Source: Bacillus bingmayongensis (GTDB lineage Bacteria; Bacillota; Bacilli; Bacillales; Bacillaceae_G). Taken from it: DNA of 64,000 bases. Positions within the stretch are counted from its first letter, which is position 1. Every line of letters starts with the position of its first letter. The position numbers and the translations under genes are program-made. The notes below the pieces were generated by a model. The model ran no database searches. It had not been told where the DNA came from and worked only from the letters and a program-made list of their open reading frames with translations. The stretch is taken from contig NZ_JH921517.1 of the NCBI RefSeq assembly GCF_000299035.1, positions 1,401,466 through 1,465,465 on the forward strand, written 5' to 3'. Below are positions 25,700 to 34,776 of this stretch, piece by piece.

Positions 25700-26521
25700 T
25701 TATTTTGTTGTACGCAATAAAGCCCCAATAGCCCCGCAAAAACCGTGATCTTGTAAGAAGATAGGTTTTTTATTTTGATACACAGTATAATTACCTATAA
25801 TTCCTTGCAGATGTGTATTGTTTGATAGTGCAGATCCAATATAAACGATATGATCCATATCTTTTGCTTCTGCAAATTGAAGGCTTAGTGCAGTAACTAC
25901 TTCACCAACAAGGCCTTGAAGGGTGGCGAGTAAATCTGAATTGTTATAATTTGATTCGTTAATAGCAGCTTTTCCGAAATTACTGGCTGTTAAATTGCTA
26001 TCAATAGGGGAGAGAACGCCACTATAAATATCTCCAACTGTAATATCAAGATTCCGCCTAGATCCTAGTTTTGTATGCTGAATTACTTCTTCAAAACAAT
26101 CGATGTTTGTTAATAGTTTTGATAACCCCATGATAGTGCCACCGCCTATACCCGTTCCACCAGCACGAATATACTTGTTGTTATGGACATAATGAATGGA
26201 CGTACCTGTACCGATATTTGTTAAAACAAAGTTATTCATGGCATGCTTTTCTTCGTCAATAAGATAATGAACACCTGCAAGTGTAGCCTCAAATTCAGTG
26301 AGGGGCTCTATTTTATATTTTCCTAAAAATAATGTTTGTAATTGCTCAGCCTTACCACCAGTTATAGACAGTCTATTTATACACTTATTTTTATTTAACC
26401 AATCTTTAATTTTGTTTTGTTCATGGGAGTAAAATTTTTTAAAATGTAATTCATTGTCTTCGTTAAAATAAGCAATTTTTGTTAGTGTTCCTCCGGCATC
26501 AATACCGACGGCGCTCTTCAT
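25700..26521 (-). CDS. coaW: Type II pantothenate kinase
   Basis: 273 residues from the ATG at 26521 (AGGGG eight bases upstream). CoaW phosphorylates pantothenate, the first step of CoA synthesis, and is the staphylococcal/B. cereus type II form. Evidence: [16 protein letters not shown] (ASKHA phosphate-1 loop), [27 protein letters not shown] and [11 protein letters not shown]. It lies 55 bases after the FabZ-like gene with no terminator between, so both are probably one operon. Confidence 0.9.
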   Translation of the reverse strand: MKSAVGIDAGGTLTKIAYFNEDNELHFKKFYSHEQNKIKDWLNKNKCINRLSITGGKAEQLQTLFLGKYKIEPLTEFEATLAGVHYLIDEEKHAMNNFVLTNIGTGTSIHYVHNNKYIRAGGTGIGGGTIMGLSKLLTNIDCFEEVIQHTKLGSRRNLDITVGDIYSGVLSPIDSNLTASNFGKAAINESNYNNSDLLATLQGLVGEVVTALSLQFAEAKDMDHIVYIGSALSNNTHLQGIIGNYTVYQNKKPIFLQDHGFCGAIGALLRTTK

Positions 26522-26576
26522 TTTTGTATCCCCTATCATTATATAGTTGTAAAAATCAACACCTATAATTAAATCT

Positions 26577-26984
26577 TTATTTAGTGATGTAAACTAGTAA
26601 CTTTTCAATTGTAACAATTGTTTTTCCGTTTATGGAAGCAACTCCTTTGCCGAGAATAAACCCCCGCTTGTTTCGTAGGACTTCATAGTGCAAGTCTAGC
26701 TTGTCACCAGGTGTAGCAGTGCCATTAAATGTTACACCATCTAATGAAGAAAGAAATCCTAATCCATTAGATTCACTTGTCCCTACAAATGCTCCAAGTT
26801 GTGCAAGTGCCTCTACAATTAACATATGAGGCATACTGTTTTGATTCTCATTTATAAACCATTCATTACTTGTTATTAATTTATATCCCTTCACTGATTT
26901 TCCGGCTTTAATTTCTGTGATTCTATCAATCATTAAAAATGGATAGCGATGGGGTAATGCACTGTTAATATTTGTAATATCCAT
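26577..26984 (-). CDS. FabZ-like hotdog dehydratase
   Basis: 135 residues from the ATG at 26984, where TTGGAG gives good spacing. The hotdog fold of 3-hydroxyacyl-ACP dehydratases is shown by [13 protein letters not shown] (active-site His) and [16 protein letters not shown] (active-site Glu). The usual PG before V/L is PH here. FabZ dehydrates beta-hydroxyacyl-ACP; a second, non-housekeeping copy is likely. Upstream of coaW in the same direction, so the pair may link CoA supply and acyl chemistry (inference). Confidence 0.85.
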   Translation of the reverse strand: MDITNINSALPHRYPFLMIDRITEIKAGKSVKGYKLITSNEWFINENQNSMPHMLIVEALAQLGAFVGTSESNGLGFLSSLDGVTFNGTATPGDKLDLHYEVLRNKRGFILGKGVASINGKTIVTIEKLLVYITK

Positions 26985-27021
26985 AGAAATCTCCAATTCT
27001 TTATTCAAAATAGAAAATAAT

Positions 27022-27050
27022 AACCCCTGCCAAAAGTAAGCAGGGATTTG
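27022..27050 (-). terminator. Terminator of the aminotransferase gene
   Basis: On the minus strand CCCTGC TTACTTTTG GCAGGG followed by GTTATTATTTT. Confidence 0.75.
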
Positions 27051-27053
27051 TAA

Positions 27054-28253
27054 TTAATTTTTAACTAAAGCATCTGCTTTTTCGAGAGAGAAAATACCGC
27101 TATTTTTAATATTTTCAACAACTTGTTGTAACATATCTTTATCTTGGACAAGTGCGATGCGAACAAATCCTTCCCCATGTGGTCCAAAAGCATGACCAGG
27201 CGTTACAACAACATTTGCACGATCCATTAATGCATAGGCAAATTCTAATGAAGTCCAACCTTTTGGTATTTCAGCCCATACGAACATACTACCGGAAGGC
27301 TTTTCAACGTTCCAACCGAAAGAAGCAAAACCATCAACTAAAGTATCTCTACGTTCTTGGTAAATGATGCGGTTTTTTGCACAGAACTCAGCCCCTTGGC
27401 GTAAAGCAACTGATGCTGCCTTTTGAATTGGTAAGAACACGCCATAATCTGTGTTTGATTTAAATTGTGTAAGTGCACCTACAATTTCTTCATTTCCAAT
27501 CATATAACCAATACGGCTACCAGCTAAGCTATAGCTTTTGGATAGGGAATTAATTTCAACACCAACTTCTTTGGCGCCAGGAACAGATAAGAAACTGATT
27601 GGTTTCTTTCCATCGTAATAAAATTCTGCATAGGCGAAATCATGTACTACAATGATATTGTGTTGTTTTGCGAAGGTGATGACTTCTTTGAAGAAATCTT
27701 CATGTGCCATTGCTGGAACTGGGTTTCCAGGGAAGTTTAATATCATCATTTTTGCTTGTTTAGCAATTTCCTTAGGAATGTCTTGTAAATTAGGTAAAAA
27801 GTCATTTTCTTTTTTTAATGGCATGAAGTATGGGTTTGCACCTGCCATTTGAATGCCTGTTTCATATGCTGTATATCCAGGATCAGGTACTAAAATAAGG
27901 TCACCTGGATTTGCAAAAACCATAGGTAAGTGAATGAGTCCATCTTGGGAACCCATCAACAATAAAACTTCATTGTTTGGATCTAATTTGACATTGTGGC
28001 TATTGTTGTAATATTCAGTTACTGATTCGTGAAACTCTTGAATACCTGTTAAAGTATAACCGTAATTTTCTTTGCCGCTTGCGGTATGTACCATAGCTTC
28101 TCTTACAATATCAGCAGGAGGCATATCTGGATTGCCGATACTTAAATCAATCATTTTGTGACCTGCTGCAATTTTTTCTTTTTTATAGGCTGCTAATTCA
28201 CTAAATATAGAAGATTGAAATGCTTTCATTCTGGTTGCTAACGTATAAGTCAT
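27054..28253 (-). CDS. PLP-dependent class I/II aminotransferase
   Basis: 399 residues from the ATG at 28253 (AGGAGG upstream). Fold type I aminotransferase: IDLSIGNPDMPP near the N-terminus, GSQDGLIHLP, VPDPGYTAYETG, NFPGNPVPA, and the PLP lysine in SLSKSYSLAGSRIGY. It resembles the LL-diaminopimelate/aspartate-type group often annotated as DapL-like or PatA-like. The true substrate is not predictable. Ended by its own terminator, so it is separate from the fabZ-like/coaW unit. Confidence 0.9.
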   Translation of the reverse strand: MTYTLATRMKAFQSSIFSELAAYKKEKIAAGHKMIDLSIGNPDMPPADIVREAMVHTASGKENYGYTLTGIQEFHESVTEYYNNSHNVKLDPNNEVLLLMGSQDGLIHLPMVFANPGDLILVPDPGYTAYETGIQMAGANPYFMPLKKENDFLPNLQDIPKEIAKQAKMMILNFPGNPVPAMAHEDFFKEVITFAKQHNIIVVHDFAYAEFYYDGKKPISFLSVPGAKEVGVEINSLSKSYSLAGSRIGYMIGNEEIVGALTQFKSNTDYGVFLPIQKAASVALRQGAEFCAKNRIIYQERRDTLVDGFASFGWNVEKPSGSMFVWAEIPKGWTSLEFAYALMDRANVVVTPGHAFGPHGEGFVRIALVQDKDMLQQVVENIKNSGIFSLEKADALVKN

Positions 28254-28474
28254 CAAAACCCCTCCTAAAAACTGTGTTTTCATTTCTGTAGTTTGTGTAT
28301 TCTTTTATTATTCTGAAAACACATAATTATATTCTATCACTTTTTAATAAAAATATAAAACTAAGTTTTTAAGCTGCAATTTTTTATATGTAGTTCAAAA
28401 CATTGTCGTGTAAATAGAAAAAGAAGGTAATACTAAAAATATGAATTTGATAATGAGATAAAGAGGTGCTTAAG

Positions 28475-29044
28475 ATGAAACAGATTCCAATTGGCGTATC
28501 AAATCGGCATATCCACCTGACAAACGAAGATTTAGAAAAACTTTTTGGAGAAGGATACGAGCTAACGGTTGCAAAAGAACTTTCACAACCAGGAGAGTTT
28601 GCAGCGAAAGAAACAGTAACGATTAAGACTGAAAAAGCAGAAATCTCAAAGGTCCGTATTCTTGGTCCTATTCGGAAGTTTACACAGGTTGAAATTTCAA
28701 AAACAGATGCACGTAAGTTAGGAGTGGATGCTCCGATTCGAGCATCAGGTAATATTGATGGAACACCAGGAATTACTCTTATTGGTCCAAAGGGTTCTTT
28801 GGAAATTGAAAAGGGGGTAATCATCGCTGAGCGTCATATACATATGACGTCTCAAGACGCTGACCAATTTCAAGTGAAAGATGGACAATATGTAAGTGTT
28901 AAAGTAGAAGGAGATAGAGGATTGATTTTTAATCAAGTGTTAATTCGTGTAAAAGATTCGTACGCATTAGATATGCATATTGATACAGATGAAGCCAATA
29001 GTGGAAATATAACAACAGGAGACTTAGGTCAGCTCTTACAATAA
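28475..29044 (+). CDS. pduL: Phosphate propanoyltransferase PduL
   Basis: 189 residues from ATG 28475 (AAAGAGGTG upstream). PduL transfers acyl groups between CoA and phosphate. Two repeats each carry the metal-binding RHIHL/RHIHM: IGVSNRHIHLTNEDLEKLF near the N-terminus and IIAERHIHMTSQDADQF in the middle. No microcompartment or propanediol genes adjoin it, so it is likely a free-standing phosphotransacylase. Confidence 0.93.
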   Translation: MKQIPIGVSNRHIHLTNEDLEKLFGEGYELTVAKELSQPGEFAAKETVTIKTEKAEISKVRILGPIRKFTQVEISKTDARKLGVDAPIRASGNIDGTPGITLIGPKGSLEIEKGVIIAERHIHMTSQDADQFQVKDGQYVSVKVEGDRGLIFNQVLIRVKDSYALDMHIDTDEANSGNITTGDLGQLLQ

Positions 29045-29046
29045 GA

Positions 29047-29081
29047 GAAAAATCCATCTCAATTTTGAGATGGATTTTACA
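29047..29081. terminator. Bidirectional terminator
   Basis: AAAATCCATCTCAA/TTGAGATGGATTTT hairpin between convergent pduL and the MFS gene. Confidence 0.88.
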
Positions 29082-30279
29082 TGTTCGATACTTGGGAAGT
29101 ATTTTTACTTGTCTGCTTTTGTTTTGATAAAGACATAAAAATAATGAATAATGAAATTACACCAAAAATAAGCACCATATACTGCAATCCAATTGTATCT
29201 AAGAAGAATCCTGTTCCAAGTAAGACGATTTGGAACATTACCCTTTCAAACATATTACGGAATGAGAAAAGACGTCCATGATAACTTTTTTCAACTTTTG
29301 TTTGGAAAATTGTTGACATGATCGGGAAGAAACAGCCAACGCTAAATCCAAATAGACCAAATGATACAAGTGCCATCCATTTCACATCACTAAAGAACAG
29401 TGAGAGATGTGCAAAAGCAGTACAGAAGGCGAAGAAATAAAGTAATTTCTCAGGTGAGAAATAATCAGATAAACGCTTAATTACAAAAGCTCCTAACATA
29501 AAAGCCACACCTTCAATTGTATAAATAAACCCTTTAATTGTTGGATCATGTTGCATTTCGCTAATATTAATAACCATTAAATTGAAACCAGCGATGAATA
29601 AAAGGGGAATAATACTTAAAATAAGTGCCCGAAATGCCACTGGGATGCCTTTTAAAATTCGAAATACTTCCATAAAGCTATTATCTTTCGCTGCTTTTTT
29701 ACTTGATGTATTTGATTTTTGATCTTCAAATTGCAGGAAAAAAGTCGAAAGGAATAGTAAAGCGTATGCTGCCATTGAGAATGCGTACATGTACTGTAAA
29801 CTCATAACGACAAGAAGAACACCACCTAGTGAGGTTCCAGCAATACGAGCAATTGTTCCAATATTCATATGTACACCATTCATCTGTAAAAGTTCATGTT
29901 CACGAACAATAAGCGGGATAACAGATTGCAATGCAGGAAAATAAAAGGCTGCCGAAATTTGAAGGGCAATCATAAAAGCAATCATAAAGGCGATACTTTC
30001 ATATTGAATAGCAAAGAACATAAAGATAACACTGATAACACGACCGAAACCAGCATAAAGAAGGACTTTCTTTTTTTCGTATTGATCGATAACACGACCA
30101 GCCATCGGGCCAACAAGAACACCGGCTAATAATCCAATAAATAAAATAACCGACTTCATAAAATCGGAAGGTACATATTTCTGCATAAACTCTAGATTGC
30201 CAAGAATCCCAAGCCACAAACCGAGCCCGGCAATAAACTCACCGATTAGAACAATCCAGACATTTTTATTACGCCACAT
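29077..30279 (-). CDS. MFS transporter (12 TM)
   Basis: 400 residues with about twelve hydrophobic segments. The cytoplasmic loop motif GPMAGRVIDQYEKKKVLLYAG follows helix 2, as in the major facilitator motif A region. Its architecture resembles MFS_3 multidrug or siderophore exporters of Bacillus. Substrate unknown; monocistronic. Confidence 0.88.
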   Translation of the reverse strand: MWRNKNVWIVLIGEFIAGLGLWLGILGNLEFMQKYVPSDFMKSVILFIGLLAGVLVGPMAGRVIDQYEKKKVLLYAGFGRVISVIFMFFAIQYESIAFMIAFMIALQISAAFYFPALQSVIPLIVREHELLQMNGVHMNIGTIARIAGTSLGGVLLVVMSLQYMYAFSMAAYALLFLSTFFLQFEDQKSNTSSKKAAKDNSFMEVFRILKGIPVAFRALILSIIPLLFIAGFNLMVINISEMQHDPTIKGFIYTIEGVAFMLGAFVIKRLSDYFSPEKLLYFFAFCTAFAHLSLFFSDVKWMALVSFGLFGFSVGCFFPIMSTIFQTKVEKSYHGRLFSFRNMFERVMFQIVLLGTGFFLDTIGLQYMVLIFGVISLFIIFMSLSKQKQTSKNTSQVSNM

Positions 30280-30510
30280 AACAAAACCTCACAGTCTTAT
30301 AAAATAGAAAAAATCGTATATAAATCCTCCTTTTCATTCGTATATTTTAATTATTATTTTTTAGAGTCAGAGTCTATATTACGTGTTTGATAATGAAAGT
30401 TCAATCTTTTTGATTTGGGTAAAACTTTGTTTTTATAAGGATGAAAATTAAAGTTTACACATTAGAAAATAAATTGGAATAATTTTAAAATGTATGTGGG
30501 AGGGATACCT

Positions 30511-31098
30511 ATGATACAAACATTTTTTAAGAAATTGTTTGATCAGTTTTTACAGGAGCATGAAGAGGAAATAATAGCTAAACTTTGTTTTTGGGTTGTC
30601 TATTATTACATATCAGTCCCTAAATGTATTGTGAACTCTAGTGGTATTTTGGTACATATGAATCAAACACACGAAGATTATACGTATGATACAATTGAAG
30701 ATTTTTTGCGGGAGTATAGTGGGAAAACGAGAGGAGCGTTCTATTTAGGAATTGAAATATATTATATAAAATTTGAAGAAATGATTAGAGAGAAGTGTCG
30801 TGAAATGATTTATGCGCATTACTTTCCGCGTTTTATTAATAGACGCTCGTTATTATGTAAAGAATTATTAAGAGAAATGGGAGTGGGTAAAACAGAAATT
30901 GAATTTGGGAGTTTCGATACATTGATTTTTAATCATTGTGTAGAGACAAAGGATTGGGTTGATGAGTATGAAGAGAATGTGTTAAAAAAATTATTCGTAT
31001 TGTCACTTCCCTTTATCGTACAATCATATAGTACAAATGTACGTGAATATATGAAGCAAGAAGAAAATCAGAAGGGAATAGAGTTCTTAGTCCATTGA
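30511..31098 (+). CDS. Protein of unknown function
   Basis: 195 residues from ATG 30511, with GGGAGGG upstream; the frame opens seven codons earlier without better support. Aromatic-rich, mostly helical, no signal peptide, no recognised motif. It contains FINRRSLLCKELLREMGVGKTEIEFG, and GVGKT superficially resembles a P-loop but the GxxxxGK spacing is incomplete. Monocistronic with a hairpin near 31151-31182 downstream. Confidence 0.65.
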   Translation: MIQTFFKKLFDQFLQEHEEEIIAKLCFWVVYYYISVPKCIVNSSGILVHMNQTHEDYTYDTIEDFLREYSGKTRGAFYLGIEIYYIKFEEMIREKCREMIYAHYFPRFINRRSLLCKELLREMGVGKTEIEFGSFDTLIFNHCVETKDWVDEYEENVLKKLFVLSLPFIVQSYSTNVREYMKQEENQKGIEFLVH

Positions 31099-31150
31099 AT
31101 AAAGAAGGAATAGAGGGAATTTACTTTGTTCTTTATGTTTAGAAATATAA

Positions 31151-31182
31151 GGCCTCTTTTAGACTTTAATTAAAAGAGGATA
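31151..31182. terminator. Weak terminator hairpin
   Basis: CCTCTTTTA/TAAAAGAGG stem; followed by an AT-rich stretch rather than a clean T run. Confidence 0.45.
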
Positions 31183-31241
31183 TTTATATATTCCCGCTGA
31201 AAAAGAATATATAAATATATATAGAAAGAAGATGATCCAGA

Positions 31242-32027
31242 ATGAGTAATGAAGAGCTTGTAAAGACTCAATTTGGTAGTAACGCTGAAAAGTATGTCAA
31301 AAGTCAAATTCATGCAAAAGGACCAGATTTACAATATTTAGTTCAGCAAGTACAAAGTCATAAAAATACGCGTCTTCTTGATATTGCTACAGGTGGTGGA
31401 CATGTAGCGAACACGTTAGCCCCGTTATATAAAAGTGTAGTCGCTCTTGATTTAACGGAAAAAATGTTAGAAAAAGCAAAAGAGTTCATTAGTTCCAATG
31501 GACATGATAATGTTTCATTTGTAGCTGGAAATGCAGAGGATTTACCGTTTTCTAATGCATCATTTGATACAGTAGTGTGCCGTATTGCAGCGCATCATTT
31601 CCAAAATCCGTCTCAGTTCATTTACGAAGTACATCGAACATTAGAAGAAAAGGGACTCTTCATTTTAATTGATAATGTTTCTCCCGAAAATCCAGAATAT
31701 GATACATTTTATAATTTTATTGAGAAGAAACGTGATCCGAGCCACAGGCGAGCTTTGAAAAAAACAGAATGGATTTCATTATTAGAAAAACAAGGTTTAC
31801 AAATGCAATCATGTTTCACATTTGAAAAACAATTCAATTTTGATTGGTGGTGTAACATGATGGACGTCCCATCGCAAACACGCTCCAAGTTAACTGATTG
31901 TATGATGAAAACTTCAAATGAAATGAAGGAGTTTTTCAAAATTTATTTTGAAAATAATAAAGTAGAATCGTTTTATACTGAGATGGCACTCTTTGTATGT
32001 CAGAAAAGTTCAACGCTAAAAAGATAA
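31242..32027 (+). CDS. Class I SAM-dependent methyltransferase
   Basis: 261 residues. Rossmann methyltransferase motifs: LLDIATGGGHVANTLA (motif I, SAM glycine loop near residue 47), VALDLTEKMLEKAKEF (motif II acidic end), NAEDLPFSNASFDTVVCRIA (motif III/IV) and LEEKGLFILIDNV. It resembles UbiE/YcgJ-type enzymes that act on small molecules. Substrate unknown. Confidence 0.9.
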   Translation: MSNEELVKTQFGSNAEKYVKSQIHAKGPDLQYLVQQVQSHKNTRLLDIATGGGHVANTLAPLYKSVVALDLTEKMLEKAKEFISSNGHDNVSFVAGNAEDLPFSNASFDTVVCRIAAHHFQNPSQFIYEVHRTLEEKGLFILIDNVSPENPEYDTFYNFIEKKRDPSHRRALKKTEWISLLEKQGLQMQSCFTFEKQFNFDWWCNMMDVPSQTRSKLTDCMMKTSNEMKEFFKIYFENNKVESFYTEMALFVCQKSSTLKR

Positions 32028-32096
32028 TTATCTTGCAGTCTTTCCCGAGTACGTTATACTTAATACAGAGAAAACGAGGATTGAGGAGTAGTAATA

Positions 32097-32285
32097 ATGA
32101 TTCGTGTACGTATTGAGGGAACTGAAAAAGAGATTGTTGAATTTTTGGAGAGGATGCCTGAAATTCCTGGATTCGAACAGACACATGTCAGGGAGCCGAG
32201 AAAAGGAAACAATCCAAAATATAACGCAAGTAAGAACGTATTAGCATACCTGTCATATAAAAAGATGGAAGCTGCCAGTAAATAG
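32097..32285 (+). CDS. Small YvzF/DUF3970-like protein
   Basis: 62 residues, MIRVRIEGTEKEIVEFLERM at the start, ending VLAYLSYKKMEAASK. A strong ribosome site GAGGAG is present. Similar small proteins of Bacillus belong to the DUF3970/YvzF group; no function is known. Its terminator starts inside the last codons. Confidence 0.75.
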   Translation: MIRVRIEGTEKEIVEFLERMPEIPGFEQTHVREPRKGNNPKYNASKNVLAYLSYKKMEAASK

Positions 32286-32300
32286 GCGGCTTTTTTATTT
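32270..32300 (+). terminator. Terminator overlapping the YvzF-like gene end
   Basis: AGCTGCC/GGCGGCT hairpin followed by T6. Confidence 0.82.
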
Positions 32301-32372
32301 TTTACTGTTTCACCGTCTTGTCTTTTTCGCATAATAATAATAGTAGAATATGATGAAGAGGAGTGAGGCGAG

Positions 32373-32558
32373 TTAATAAAAATAATCTTTTTTGGAGATT
32401 TCGGTATTAATGATGCAGTTACCTTAATGTATGCTGATAAAACATGCACACTCGATATTCTTGGGATTGTAGCAGATTTTAGAAAAATTGTTAAACCCAC
32501 AAGATTTGATAATAGGCCTATACAAAGAATCGTTGTCGATTTTAGTTATCAACCATAA
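32373..32558 (+). pseudogene. Remnant of a nucleoside hydrolase gene
   Basis: Frame without start (TTA where ATG or GTG is expected), preceded by GAGGAGTGAGG. It encodes IKIIFFGDFGINDAVTLMYA then LDILGIVADFRKI. This is the degraded N-terminal of inosine-uridine-preferring nucleoside hydrolases, which begin with a D-x-G-x-D-D calcium site; here D-F-G-I-N-D, with one Asp lost. About 250 residues are missing. Confidence 0.65.
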
Positions 32559-32807
32559 AAAAAAGAATTTATCAGAACAATGTTGAAGCATGATTGTTCT
32601 AAGGGGATAAGGCTATAATATTATCGAGGAATAATATGAATTGGAAAAATAATTTATTTTAAATGGGTACAAAACTGTATTAATTTAATTATATAAAAAG
32701 TAATACGTGGCATTTAACGCATAACTTATTGAAAAAGTAACATAACTAATGATAAGCAATGATTTCGGATTATTATTTTTGTTTTATAAAATGAAGGAGG
32801 TAGTGAT
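32559..32807. other. Gap before the GlsB-like gene
   Basis: A hairpin AGAACAAT/ATTGTTCT (32572-32601) follows the nucleoside hydrolase remnant. The rest is AT-rich promoter-like DNA without a gene. Confidence 0.4.
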
Positions 32808-33056
32808 ATGGCATTTATATGGTCTTTAATTGTCGGAGGTATTTTAGGATGGTTGGCAAGTTTAATCGTTGGTAAAGATATACCTGGTGGTGTAATTGGA
32901 AATATTATTGCTGGGATTATCGGTTCTTGGCTTGGAACATCGTTATTGGGGACGTTTGGACCGGTTATTGGAGGGTACGCAATTATTCCAGCATTAATTG
33001 GTGCCATTGTTTTAATTTTTATTGTCAGCTTATTACTGCGTGCGATACGAAAGTGA
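32808..33056 (+). CDS. GlsB/YeaQ/YmgE-type small membrane stress protein
   Basis: 82 residues with AAGGAGG upstream. Three hydrophobic glycine-rich helices: LIVGGILGWLASLIVGKDIP, GNIIAGIIGSWLGTSLLG, and the C-terminal ALIGAIVLIFIVSLLL. This is the transglycosylase-associated family seen in stress regulons. A perfect hairpin terminator follows. Confidence 0.9.
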   Translation: MAFIWSLIVGGILGWLASLIVGKDIPGGVIGNIIAGIIGSWLGTSLLGTFGPVIGGYAIIPALIGAIVLIFIVSLLLRAIRK

Positions 33057-33063
33057 AATTAGG

Positions 33064-33098
33064 TGGATCGCTGACAATTGTCAGCGATCCATTTTTGT
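33064..33098 (+). terminator. Terminator
   Basis: Perfect 26-base palindrome GGATCGCTGACAATTG... then T5. Confidence 0.9.
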
Positions 33099-33151
33099 AT
33101 TATTTGTCCTAATCTGTTATGCTACTGTTATACAATCAGGAGGTGTCAGCA

Positions 33152-33547
33152 TTGAAATCATTTACAGTAAACTTTCATCAAGAAGACAATGCAAAAGCAA
33201 CAACAGTACATAAGTTAAGTGAAGAGGACTTCAATAAAGCAACAGAAAACGGTACTCGTCATCTATTTGATTTAGATACAAATGTCGGTTTCTTTGTATT
33301 CTTTGATGCAGAAGATGCAGAAGGAAATGAACAATACTTAATGTTGCAATATGAAGGTGATCACGAAGAACCAAGTGCTTGCTACGGATTTGATTTGAAA
33401 TTATTCTATCAATTTTTAGCGCTGTACTTAAATGATCTTGAGTTCCAAGGTGAAACAGATGAAGAAGAGGAAGAATATGGTCCGATTCATCATTTAGCTC
33501 ATTTACTTTATCATATCGTTGAAGATGGAAAAAGTATTGAAGTATAA
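33152..33547 (+). CDS. Acidic cytosolic protein of unknown function
   Basis: 131 residues from TTG 33152, chosen for AGGAGGTG six bases upstream; an in-frame ATG at 33119 lacks one. Highly acidic, e.g. GETDEEEEEYGP near residue 108. No recognised domain. Monocistronic with a strong terminator. Confidence 0.75.
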   Translation: MKSFTVNFHQEDNAKATTVHKLSEEDFNKATENGTRHLFDLDTNVGFFVFFDAEDAEGNEQYLMLQYEGDHEEPSACYGFDLKLFYQFLALYLNDLEFQGETDEEEEEYGPIHHLAHLLYHIVEDGKSIEV

Positions 33548-33556
33548 CTACATATT

Positions 33557-33592
33557 TGGGGCTGCCCTTTAATAGGGCAGCCTTTTTTATTT
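33557..33592 (+). terminator. Terminator
   Basis: GGCTGCCC TTTAATA GGGCAGCC hairpin followed by T6. Confidence 0.92.
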
Positions 33593-33621
33593 GAATACAT
33601 TTCATACATTCGTGCCCTATT

Positions 33622-33778
33622 TTTATCCCGCTATTCGTGGGCAGTAAGACCCGCCACCTTAAGATTCAGAGAGAAACGAGGAAGATAGGTGGGGACAACT
33701 GCCCGTAAAAGCCCGATTCGTTCAACTAACCATCAGTGGGGGATGAAGCTCCCCCTACTGATGGAAGTTTCACTTTAT
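33622..33778. repeat. bcr1 mobile repeat of the B. cereus group
   Basis: The element between TTTAT (33622-33626) and TTTAT (33774-33778) starts CCCGCTATTCGTGGGCAGTA and ends GGAAGTTTCAC. It includes a strong internal hairpin (CCATCAGTGGGGG...CCCCCTACTGATGG). Length about 150 bases and the TTTAT duplications are the known hallmarks of bcr1, a non-autonomous mobile element found only in the B. cereus group. Confidence 0.92.
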
Positions 33779-33908
33779 CCCGTTACCTTAAATTTCAGCA
33801 AAAAAGAAGTTAGGCGGAAGATAAAAGGTCTGTAAAAGTCTGCTAGGTATGAGTTCATAATCAGTAAGTGATAATTACAAATCCTAATTGATTTAAGTTT
33901 CATTTTAT
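33779..33908. repeat. Decayed second bcr1 copy abutting the intact one
   Basis: Starting right after the shared TTTAT, the sequence aligns with bcr1 in order. It matches CCGTTACCTTAAATTTCAG (intact CCGCCACCTTAAGATTCAG), GGCGGAAGATA, CTGTAAAAG (intact CCGTAAAAG), TCATAATCAGTAAG and AAGTTTCAT, ending at another TTTAT (33904-33908). Many substitutions have destroyed the GC-rich hairpin, so it is an old copy. Confidence 0.75.
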
Positions 33909-34050
33909 GGAGGATTAAATTCGTTCAGGAGAGAAGTGGAATATATATTAGAGGATTTTTTTAGGATGTAAAATGATATTAATTCGGTTCGAAAAGCAGA
34001 GTAATGGATTGAATGCAAGGGTGAGTGCTATAACTTAGGAGGCTGCAAGT

Positions 34051-34731
34051 ATGAAAACTCTTATGAAAATGGTAACGTGCTTTCTCGTATTAATATGTAT
34101 GCTAGCTCTAACAGCTTGCAAGGGTTCTGATGAACAGAAACCAACTACGCAAACACCTGAGAAGACTTCCGAAGTGGAACCGGATTCTTCTCCTGATTCA
34201 GCTGAAAAGAAAAATGAAAACTCATCTTCAGATAAATCAACAACAACAGATTCCGAATCAAAGCCACAAAATCCATCAAACTCATCCATAGACTCCAAAA
34301 CAAGTAGTCAAATTAAGAACTTATTAGAACAAGCTAAACAAGGAAAAGTGCCAAATGTTTCATTTGCTGCACATACAGGGGATATTGAAGAAGTTGAAAA
34401 GGCATGGGGGGAAGCTGATAAAACTGAGCCAGCAGGTAAAGGCATGTATGCTACTTATACGAGTCAAAATGCTGTCATTGGATTTAATAAAGGATCTCAA
34501 ATTTTTGACGTTCGTTCCAACCATCCAGAACTTCGAACGCTTACTTTACAGGAAATCGAAAAAGTTTTAGGTAAACCAATGTCGACTAAGGTAAATGGGA
34601 ATGACAAAATATATATTTATAAAGCGAATGATCAATTTGAATTAAAATTTGTTATCCCTAATTCTACTGGCAAAGTGGATCATATTTCTGTATTCTCCCC
34701 AGAGGACAGTATTAATAATATGGCAGGATAA
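34051..34731 (+). CDS. Lipoprotein with YjgB (DUF4309) domain
   Basis: 226 residues behind GGAGG. Signal peptide ends in lipobox LTAC (Cys near residue 23). A low-complexity Ser/Thr/Glu/Pro linker spans about residues 26-85, then a globular YjgB-like domain with GDIEEVEKAWGEADKTEP and LTLQEIEKVLGKPMS. The domain is found in exported Bacillus proteins of unknown role. A bidirectional terminator separates it from the MFS gene. Confidence 0.85.
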   Translation: MKTLMKMVTCFLVLICMLALTACKGSDEQKPTTQTPEKTSEVEPDSSPDSAEKKNENSSSDKSTTTDSESKPQNPSNSSIDSKTSSQIKNLLEQAKQGKVPNVSFAAHTGDIEEVEKAWGEADKTEPAGKGMYATYTSQNAVIGFNKGSQIFDVRSNHPELRTLTLQEIEKVLGKPMSTKVNGNDKIYIYKANDQFELKFVIPNSTGKVDHISVFSPEDSINNMAG

Positions 34732-34742
34732 TAGATAAGAAA

Positions 34743-34776
34743 AAGAGCTGTTCTGTTATAAGGACAGCTCTTTTGA
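34743..34776. terminator. Bidirectional terminator
   Basis: AAAAGAGCTGTTCT/AGGACAGCTCTTTT hairpin; overlaps the last codons of the convergent MFS gene. Confidence 0.88.

Noticed and set aside
25525-25728. Minus-strand frame [11 protein letters not shown]... and an alternative 29-residue hydrophobic frame nearby
   Set aside because: It overlaps the coaW 3' end and runs into a terminator. The alternative TTG frame has a weak ribosome site, so neither is listed as a gene.
28384-28824. Minus-strand 146-codon frame over pduL
   Set aside because: Shadow of the repeat-containing pduL gene on the opposite strand.
34035-34298. Minus-strand acidic/serine-rich frame
   Set aside because: Mirror of the low-complexity Ser/Thr/Glu linker of the YjgB lipoprotein.
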